60,327 nt of DNA from Leptolyngbya sp. CCY15150. GTDB taxonomy: Bacteria > Cyanobacteriota > Cyanobacteriia > RECH01. This document shows, in pieces, positions 54,559-60,327 of the stretch (position 1 is the stretch's first letter; each line of letters starts with the position of its first letter). Under the pieces are notes generated by a model. The model did not search any database. It worked only from the letters and a program-made list of their open reading frames with translations, and had not been told where the DNA came from. The DNA lies in the NCBI RefSeq assembly GCF_016888135.1, contig NZ_JACSWB010000280.1, positions 1-60,327 of the forward strand. Direction: 5' to 3'. Position numbers and translations under genes: made by a program.

Positions 54559-55284
54559 GTCATCCCATGGTTGGGTCGTGCTCAAGATTGACCATGATTC
54601 TGTCCTCAATGTCTTCCTTAAACAAGACATTGAGCTTCCAGATCATGACATTTTGGGCACGGCATCTTGAGCACGACAGCCCAAACGATCTCGTTGCCTC
54701 ATATGCCCTCTGGTGAAGGAGAAAGCCCCAATTCTCCCTTCATCGGGGGCATCCCAGAAAGAGTGATGGGATACATTTTATTTGTCAAAACATGATCATT
54801 TCAAACCTTTTCCTATCCAAAGCGATCGCTTTTAGGCGGGTCATTTCAAATAACTAATAGCCAACCTTATACGTGCCATAGACGAAACTACAGGAATATC
54901 TAAAGAAAATCCAAAATGGCTCTATTTGTATTCAATGCTGCAATCGTATCTAAATTGCTACGTTAGTCTAATGTTGACTTGGAATTCTGAACCGATCGGG
55001 GGCTATCTTAGCCCCTTTTATTATGGGCGATCGCGCTCTGCAGAAAACCAGCAGCCCAAGCTCCTCGTCACACTGGCATCCTGTTGGGTCATCTATTGGA
55101 TCACCTATTGGATCTACATCACAAGGCAGCGATCGCCCCCCCCCATGACACCTATTACCCTCAGTTCCGTCACATATACCCATGCGGATCTAACATTCAT
55201 CGTTCACAATGGGGTGAGATCCTGTGCTTGCTGTAGATACCTGCTAGAGATGCGTTATGTTGACCTCAGTTCAAACTGTGCCTT
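54559..55284. other. Gene-free stretch with the palindrome and an AT-rich leader
   Basis: Apart from the palindrome, about 600 bases with no convincing gene. The frame at 54926-55288 ends at the start of the next gene but has an unlikely composition. The AT-rich run 54830-54920 may contain the promoter of the Wzy-like gene. Confidence 0.45.
54571..54684. repeat. Nested 114 bp palindrome after the surface-protein gene
   Basis: TTGGGTCGTGCTCAAGAT (54571-54588) pairs with ATCTTGAGCACGA (54664-54676) and CCCAA (54680-54684), with a 3 nt bulge. CATGAT (54593-54598) pairs with ATCATG (54642-54647). CTCAATGTCTT (54605-54615) pairs with AAGACATTGAG (54624-54634) around an 8 nt loop. No U-tract follows. 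It may be a 3' stabilising structure, a cruciform or a small non-autonomous element. Confidence 0.75.
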
Positions 55285-56838
55285 ATGAACTTTGAGATGA
55301 GCTACAACGGAGGAGGCTACGTAGCGCCTACCGTTCCTTTAGTCATGTTGCTGTGGTTTCCGCTGGTGCTGTATCTCTTCATGCAGCTTCCCGGACAGCG
55401 CGCCATTGTGCTCAGTTTTGTCTTAGCCTGGCTCTTTTTACCAGAAGCAACCTTAGTCTTACCAGGCATTCCAGACTATACAAAAATGTCGGCGACATGC
55501 TACGGCATTTTTCTGGCAACCCTGCTTTTCAATGCTCAAAAGCTACAGTTCTTTAAACTGAGTTGGATCGATATTCCCATCTTGCTCTACTGTATCGCGC
55601 CCTTTTTCTCGTCTATGTCAAACGGGCTAGGTCTCTATGACGGCATTACAGGATCTATTGAGCAAACCGTTACCTGGGGCTTTCCCTATTTTCTAGGACG
55701 GATCTATCTCAACACCCTCAAAGGGATGCGGATGTTGGCGATCGCTGTTTTCATTGGTGGACTAGCCTACATTCCCCTCTGTCTCTTTGAAGTGCGGTTT
55801 AGCCCCCAGCTCCATGCCATCATTTACGGCTCCCACGCCTTTGCCGACTTTGCCCAAGCCATGCGGATGGATGGCTTCCGGCCTACGGTGCTGATGCGCC
55901 ACGGTCTGGCCGTAGGTGGGTGGATGATGGCCGCAACCTTGACGGGCATTGGGCTTTGGAAAACAGGAGCCCTCACCAAGGTTCGCGGGATTCCCATGAA
56001 GATCCTGGTTCCGGTCATGCTGGTGGGGTTCACCTTGCTAAAGTCCACCGGCGCTTACATGCTCCTAGTCATCGGGCTAGGCATTATGGCAGCGGCTTGG
56101 TATTTCCGAACCGCCATCCTCGCGCTAGCCCTCATTGTTTCCCTGTCGGTTTACCTCTACCAAAATGCCCTCACCGAAACCTACATAACGGATCAAATTA
56201 TCACTTCCCTAGAATCCTTTGTGCCAGAAGAGCGCATCGCATCACTAGAATTTCGATTTAATAACGAAGAATTATTGGCAGACAAAGCTCGACAGCGCAA
56301 AATCTTTGGCTGGGGCGGATGGGGGCGCAACCGCATTATAGATGAGGATGGCAACGATGTTGCTGTCACCGATAGCCTATGGATTATTGTATTTGGGGTG
56401 AATGGGCTCTTTGGGCTAACAGCAATTTTTGGATCCTTTTTCCTATCAGTATTTGCCTTTATTCGCCGCTATCCCGCCAAGCTATGGTCCCATCCCCAAG
56501 TGGCCCCTGCAGCCCTTATGGCCACAGTGCTCTTGCTGTATATGATGGACAGCGTCTTAAACGCCATGTCTAATCCCGTGTTCTCGGTGATGTGTGGTGG
56601 CATTGCGGGGGTAGCGGTCAACCAAGCTCAAACTCGGCTGGCTCCCGTATCCCGAAAAGGGGAGCTGTTGCCGATTCGCCCACCCCAACCCGCTACACCT
56701 GCCCCAGCACCGGACTCGCCCACAGCAGCAGCCCCGCCAACATCCGAGCAGGAGGGCGACCTAGAGCCGCGAACCAAGACCGGCATTGGTGGAGGGCGAT
56801 CGCTTCGGCAGCGGCGATCGCTGGGCTCTGGCATTTAG
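55285..56838 (+). CDS. O-antigen polymerase/ligase-like membrane protein (Wzy-like)
   Basis: 517 residues with 10-12 hydrophobic segments from the N-terminus to about residue 455 (VPLVMLLWFPLVLYLFMQLP to LMATVLLLYMMDSVLNAMSN). A 60-residue Pro/Ala-rich cytoplasmic tail ending in basic residues follows. The large loop FRFNNEELLADKARQRKIFGWGGWGRNRI followed by TDSLWIIVFGVNGLFG resembles O-antigen ligase/polymerase (Wzy_C/WaaL) proteins. Such proteins join lipid-linked repeat units, so it is the best polymerase candidate for the polysaccharide locus. The assignment rests on topology and loop sequence; sequence conservation in this family is low. Confidence 0.7.
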   Translation: MNFEMSYNGGGYVAPTVPLVMLLWFPLVLYLFMQLPGQRAIVLSFVLAWLFLPEATLVLPGIPDYTKMSATCYGIFLATLLFNAQKLQFFKLSWIDIPILLYCIAPFFSSMSNGLGLYDGITGSIEQTVTWGFPYFLGRIYLNTLKGMRMLAIAVFIGGLAYIPLCLFEVRFSPQLHAIIYGSHAFADFAQAMRMDGFRPTVLMRHGLAVGGWMMAATLTGIGLWKTGALTKVRGIPMKILVPVMLVGFTLLKSTGAYMLLVIGLGIMAAAWYFRTAILALALIVSLSVYLYQNALTETYITDQIITSLESFVPEERIASLEFRFNNEELLADKARQRKIFGWGGWGRNRIIDEDGNDVAVTDSLWIIVFGVNGLFGLTAIFGSFFLSVFAFIRRYPAKLWSHPQVAPAALMATVLLLYMMDSVLNAMSNPVFSVMCGGIAGVAVNQAQTRLAPVSRKGELLPIRPPQPATPAPAPDSPTAAAPPTSEQEGDLEPRTKTGIGGGRSLRQRRSLGSGI

Positions 56839-56839
56839 C

Positions 56840-57730
56840 CTAGGAGGGCGACTCCGATAGAGAACCATCCGGTAGCGTAGCCTGACTAAAATCAGCCCCC
56901 TCAGCAGACATGTCGGTGACAACCGCATCCGTGAGGTTAGCACCGCTGAGGTTGGCCTCATCTAAAATCGCCTGGGTCAAGATGGCTTCACTCAAGTTGG
57001 CACCGCTGAGATTGGCAGCCGTTAAGTCAGCTTGACTGAGATTAGCCTGGGTGAGCTTGGCACCCAAAAGCGTAGCTGTACTCAGATTGGCACCGGTGAA
57101 ATTCGTGGCGCTGAGATCCGCTCGGTTGAGGCGTGCCCCGATCAGAACCGCGTTCACCAAAATGCTTTGGCTGAGATTAGCCCCAATCAATCGCGTATCT
57201 CGCAGAGCTGCCCCGGTCAAATCCGTTTGGCTCAAATCCACCCGGCTCATTTCTGTTCGGCTGAGGTCGGCTCCCACCATACTGGCTTGGCTGAGATTAG
57301 CCCGGCTGAGGTCGGCTCCCACCAGGCTAGTTTTCGTCAAAATCGCGCTGGAAAGGTTGACGCCGGTTAAATCGGCCCGGTTGACCTTAGCCCGGCTGAG
57401 GTCAGCTTGACTCAGATCCGCACCACTTAAATAGGCCCCAAGCAGGTTTGTATCTGTGAGGTTAGCTTCTGTCAAATTCGCCTCATTGAAATCAACGCCG
57501 CTGAGGTCAGCCCGAGAAAGGTTGACGCAGTGCAAATTGGTGTAGCCCAGATCGGCACCTAACAAGCTGGTTTGACTTAGATCAACATGGCTGAGGTTGG
57601 CGTGCTTTAAGTTGATTTTGTTGAGATTAATCCCACTCAGGTCAGGAGCAACGTCAGGATTTTCGTCGCGCCACTGGTTCCAAGCACTAACGCCTTTGTT
57701 GATCAGAGTGAGATGGTTTTCATTCGCCAT
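56840..57730 (-). CDS. Pentapeptide repeat protein with conserved N-terminal cap
   Basis: 296 residues. The cap MANENHLTLINKGVSAWNQW (then RDENPDVAPDLSGINLNKIN) is followed by about 50 pentapeptides (ADLSRANLSQASMVGADLSR). Paralogue of the protein at 20.8-21.6 kb, with the same cap layout. AGGAGA precedes the ATG by about 8 nt. It is convergent with the Wzy-like gene, leaving one base between stop codons. No signal peptide or enzymatic domain; role unknown. Confidence 0.88.
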   Translation of the reverse strand: MANENHLTLINKGVSAWNQWRDENPDVAPDLSGINLNKINLKHANLSHVDLSQTSLLGADLGYTNLHCVNLSRADLSGVDFNEANLTEANLTDTNLLGAYLSGADLSQADLSRAKVNRADLTGVNLSSAILTKTSLVGADLSRANLSQASMVGADLSRTEMSRVDLSQTDLTGAALRDTRLIGANLSQSILVNAVLIGARLNRADLSATNFTGANLSTATLLGAKLTQANLSQADLTAANLSGANLSEAILTQAILDEANLSGANLTDAVVTDMSAEGADFSQATLPDGSLSESPS

Positions 57731-57833
57731 ATCGAAACTCTCCTGAGGGGTGCTGCTGGATTATTGCCCATTGTCGGCCCAAATGTACCCTGTTCACAAG
57801 ACCAGCCGCTAGCTTGGAACCATGCTGCCTTGC

Positions 57834-58862
57834 CTAGTCAACCACTTCCCGCACGCGATAGATAGGTCGCCCCTGGGATTCGTGATAGGTACGGATCAGC
57901 AATTCGGCCAGTAATCCAAAACAAAAGAGCTGAATACCAGCCAGAATTAGCACCACTGCCAGAATTAACAGGGGGCGATCGCCAATCGATTGTCCCAAGA
58001 GCTTCAAGACCGTTAGATAGAGCCCTAGAACGGTGCCCAAGGTCAACGACATGCCGCCCCAGAAGCCAAAGACATGCATGGGTCGCGTCAAGAAGGTCTT
58101 CATAAACGAGACGGTCATTAAATCCATCACCACGCGGAAGGTGCGATCAAGACCATACTTACTTTGTCCATACTGGCGGGCATGGTGCCGCACCGGAATT
58201 TCAGCAATCCGCCCCCCTTCAATGGCCGCCAAGGCCGGCAAAAATCGGTGGAGCTCACCGTAGAGGTTCATATCGGCGATCAGTTCAGCACTGTAGGCCT
58301 TCAGAGAGCAGCCATAGTCATGGAGCTCGACCCCGGTGACCCAACTAATCAGCCCATTGGCGATTCGGGAAGGCAAGAGCCGCGTCAGTTTGGCATCTTG
58401 GCGATCTTTCCGCCAGCCGCTCACCAGGTCATAGCCCTCATCAAGCTTGGCAACCAGCGTCAAAATATCGCGGGGGTCGTTTTGCAAATCCCCATCCATG
58501 GTGACAATCACCCGGCCGGAGGCATGGTTAAAACCCGCGGCCATGGCCGCGGTTTGCCCATAGTTGCGCCGCAAAATCACGGCTTTGAGGTCTGGGCGCT
58601 GGGGGGCTTGCTGCTGCAACCATTCGACCGACCCATCCCGCGATCCATCATCCACACAAATGATTTCGTAGGACACCTGCTGCTCTTGCAGCACCGAGGC
58701 GATCGCTTCTACCAAGTGAGGCAGGCTTTCCACTTCGTTGTGAATGGGAACCACCACAGACACCAGCGGCGTCAGGGCTGAGGGTTCTTGATAGGTTTTT
58801 TCCAGCACCAAGGCTGGAGCCGGAGAGTGTTGCCCTGATGACTGCATATCTGCTGTAGACAC
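57834..58862 (-). CDS. GT2 glycosyltransferase with two C-terminal membrane helices (DPM1/GtrB-like)
   Basis: 342 residues from a GTG with GAGGT about 5 nt upstream. It shows VSVVVPIHNEVESLPHLVEA, EIICVDDGSRDGSVEWLQQQ, VIVTMDGDLQNDPRDILTLV (DXD) and YDLVSGWRKDRQDA. Then come two TMs (about 245-270 and 285-315) as in the polyprenyl-phosphate glycosyltransferases (dolichol-phosphate-mannose-synthase-like, ArnC/GtrB). It probably loads a sugar on a lipid carrier at the inner membrane. It is downstream of the epimerase gene (121 bp gap). Confidence 0.9.
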   Translation of the reverse strand: MSTADMQSSGQHSPAPALVLEKTYQEPSALTPLVSVVVPIHNEVESLPHLVEAIASVLQEQQVSYEIICVDDGSRDGSVEWLQQQAPQRPDLKAVILRRNYGQTAAMAAGFNHASGRVIVTMDGDLQNDPRDILTLVAKLDEGYDLVSGWRKDRQDAKLTRLLPSRIANGLISWVTGVELHDYGCSLKAYSAELIADMNLYGELHRFLPALAAIEGGRIAEIPVRHHARQYGQSKYGLDRTFRVVMDLMTVSFMKTFLTRPMHVFGFWGGMSLTLGTVLGLYLTVLKLLGQSIGDRPLLILAVVLILAGIQLFCFGLLAELLIRTYHESQGRPIYRVREVVD

Positions 58863-58983
58863 GTTACCTCACACCCCTATGGATGGTTTTAGTTTGATTT
58901 CTAGTTTGATATAGATGGCTCTAGTTTGATCTGACACAATCGACCCAGCGCTCAAGTCAGCAGGGGCGATCGCGTCACATGTT

Positions 58984-59991
58984 TTACACATTGTAATAGT
59001 CGCGATACCACTCCACAAACCGAGGCAGGCCCTCTTCAATGGGTGTGCTGGCTTGAAACCCCACCGCCTCAACCAGCGATCGCACATCCGCATAGGTTTC
59101 CGGCACATCCCCCGGCTGCATGGGCAAAAATTCCTTCACGGCAGCCCGGCCGATTGCCCCCTCCAGCACCTCAATAAACCGCATCAACTCAACGGGCTTG
59201 TGGTTGCCAATATTGTGAATCACGTAGGGAGCTGGCGTACCCTGATGAGCATCTGGACGATCGTTGGGGGCAGCAGGCTGCGGCAGATGATCCATGACGC
59301 GGGCGATACCCAGCACCACATCATCAATGTAGGTGAAGTCGCGGCGCATTTTGCCATGGTTAAACACCTTGATCGGCGTGCCCTCTAGGATGGCTTTGGT
59401 GAACAGGAAGTAGGCCATGTCGGGTCGTCCCCAACTGCCATAGACCGTAAAAAACCGTAGGCCGGTGGTGGGCAAAGCGTAGAGATGACTGTAGGTATGG
59501 GCAATCAGCTCATTGGCCTTTTTGGTCGCCGCATAGAGACTGATGGGATGGTCTACATTATCGTCAACCGAAAAGGGAATTTTCCGGTTGGCACCATAGA
59601 CGGAGCTCGACGAAGCATAGACCAAATGCTGCACATCAAAATGCCGGCAGCATTCTAGAAGATTCACAAACCCCACCAAGTTGGCATCGACATAAGCATG
59701 GGGATTTTGAATGGAGTAGCGCACCCCTGCTTGGGCAGCCAGGTTGATCACCTTCTCAGGACGGTAGGTCTCAAACACTTGGGTCAGGGCATCGCGATCG
59801 CCTAGATCCACCTGCTTAAAGGTAAACAGAGGGCGATCGCGCAACTGGGTGAGGCGATCGCGCTTGAGCTGCGGATCATAGTAGTCGTTCACGTTGTCTA
59901 AGCCCACGACCGTCAAACCCTGATCGGTCAAATAGTGGCTGAGATGGAAGCCAATAAACCCAGCCGCCCCCGTCACCAAAACATTACCCAA
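58984..59991 (-). CDS. NAD-dependent epimerase, UDP-glucuronate 4-epimerase type
   Basis: 335 residues from TTG 59991 (AGAGGTAA lies about 6-8 nt upstream). It shows the cofactor motif TGAAGFIGFHLSHYLTDQG, VINLAAQAGVRYSIQNPHAY, YASSSSVYGANRKIPFSVDD, the catalytic Tyr-x3-Lys in YAATKKANELIAHTY, and RFFTVYGSWGRPDMAYFLFT. The wording (AGVRYSIQNP, YGPWGRPDMA-like) matches the CapI/UDP-glucuronate 4-epimerase subgroup. It is likely to supply UDP-galacturonate, giving an acidic sugar to a polymer. Substrate is from subfamily resemblance. Confidence 0.85.
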   Translation of the reverse strand: MGNVLVTGAAGFIGFHLSHYLTDQGLTVVGLDNVNDYYDPQLKRDRLTQLRDRPLFTFKQVDLGDRDALTQVFETYRPEKVINLAAQAGVRYSIQNPHAYVDANLVGFVNLLECCRHFDVQHLVYASSSSVYGANRKIPFSVDDNVDHPISLYAATKKANELIAHTYSHLYALPTTGLRFFTVYGSWGRPDMAYFLFTKAILEGTPIKVFNHGKMRRDFTYIDDVVLGIARVMDHLPQPAAPNDRPDAHQGTPAPYVIHNIGNHKPVELMRFIEVLEGAIGRAAVKEFLPMQPGDVPETYADVRSLVEAVGFQASTPIEEGLPRFVEWYRDYYNV

Positions 59992-60067
59992 GCTTTTACC
60001 TCTGTCTTAATCTCCAACAGATACCATACACCAACCCCTAGAAGCGATCGCCCTAGACCTCTATATC

Positions 60068-60101
60068 CATGCAAAAAGCGCCCCCGAGGGGGCGCTTTTC
60101 A
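60068..60101. terminator. psbA: Strong bidirectional terminator after psbA
   Basis: CAAAAAGCGCCCCCGAGGGGGCGCTTTTCATC: the stem AAAAGCGCCCCC/GGGGGCGCTTTT has a minimal loop and A/T tracts on both sides. It lies 30 bp beyond the psbA stop codon and would end its transcript. Confidence 0.85.
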
Positions 60102-60130
60102 TCAAGCTATCAGACTAGCTCTGCGATAAA

Positions 60131-60327
<197 letters not shown>

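Noticed and set aside
54926-55288. 120-codon open frame just before the Wzy-like gene
   Set aside because: No Shine-Dalgarno sequence, amino-acid composition unlike a real protein, and it overlaps the next start; treated as chance.

Overview
The window is cyanobacterial. The octamer GCGATCGC (HIP1) recurs throughout, base composition is moderately GC-rich, the right edge carries the 3' end of psbA (photosystem II D1 protein), and many families are typical of cyanobacteria (CyRepA1, DUF3747 plus SLH, pentapeptide repeat proteins, DUF98 chorismate lyase). No rRNA, tRNA, complete insertion sequence or CRISPR array was seen. The species cannot be named from the sequence alone.

Layout. (1) 1-4.1 kb: a large CyRepA1-type primase/helicase preceded by a perfect palindrome, then a pentapeptide repeat protein. 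(2) 4.1-11.3 kb, minus strand: a Cache/HAMP histidine kinase, a DUF98 chorismate lyase, two GT4 glycosyltransferases and a Wzx-type flippase. (3) 12.0-16.4 kb, plus strand: the export machinery, namely a Wza-like export protein with a poly-aspartate tail and a Wzc-like chain-length/BY-kinase protein whose P-loop lysine is missing. (4) 16.4-24.1 kb: a large HTH protein of unknown role, gmd and fcl (GDP-fucose), a pentapeptide protein, a small secreted protein and a DUF3747-SLH cell-surface protein. (5) 24.5-37.1 kb, minus strand: a long polysaccharide operon-like run with the complete dTDP-rhamnose pathway (rfbA, B, C, D), five glycosyltransferases, a sulfotransferase and a second flippase. (6) 38-50 kb: a glycosyltransferase, a STAS protein next to a histidine kinase, msrA, a short tyrosine recombinase divergent from nadA, several small hypotheticals, and ATP-type PEP carboxykinase beside a 1.5 kb gene-free stretch holding terminators and a foldable candidate RNA. 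(7) 51-60 kb: a 1189-residue DUF4347/lectin-like/DUF11/RTX surface protein followed by a 114 bp palindrome, an O-antigen-polymerase-like membrane protein, a pentapeptide protein, a DPM1-like glycosyltransferase, a nucleotide-sugar epimerase and psbA.

Taken together, most of the window looks like an exopolysaccharide/cell-surface locus. Sugar donors (GDP-fucose, dTDP-rhamnose, probably UDP-uronate) feed about nine glycosyltransferases. Wzx flippases move the units, a Wzy-like protein polymerises them, and Wza/Wzc-like proteins export the chain. The sulfotransferase suggests a sulfated product. This assembly is inferred from families and proximity; no polymer structure can be read from the DNA.

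The items that most merit a second look are the degenerate P-loop in the Wzc-like protein, the three-way-junction RNA candidate near 49.0 kb, the palindromic operator of the CyRepA1 gene, the HTH protein with paired upstream repeats, the AT-rich HIP1-free glycosyltransferase at 25.8-26.8 kb and the nested palindrome at 54.6 kb.
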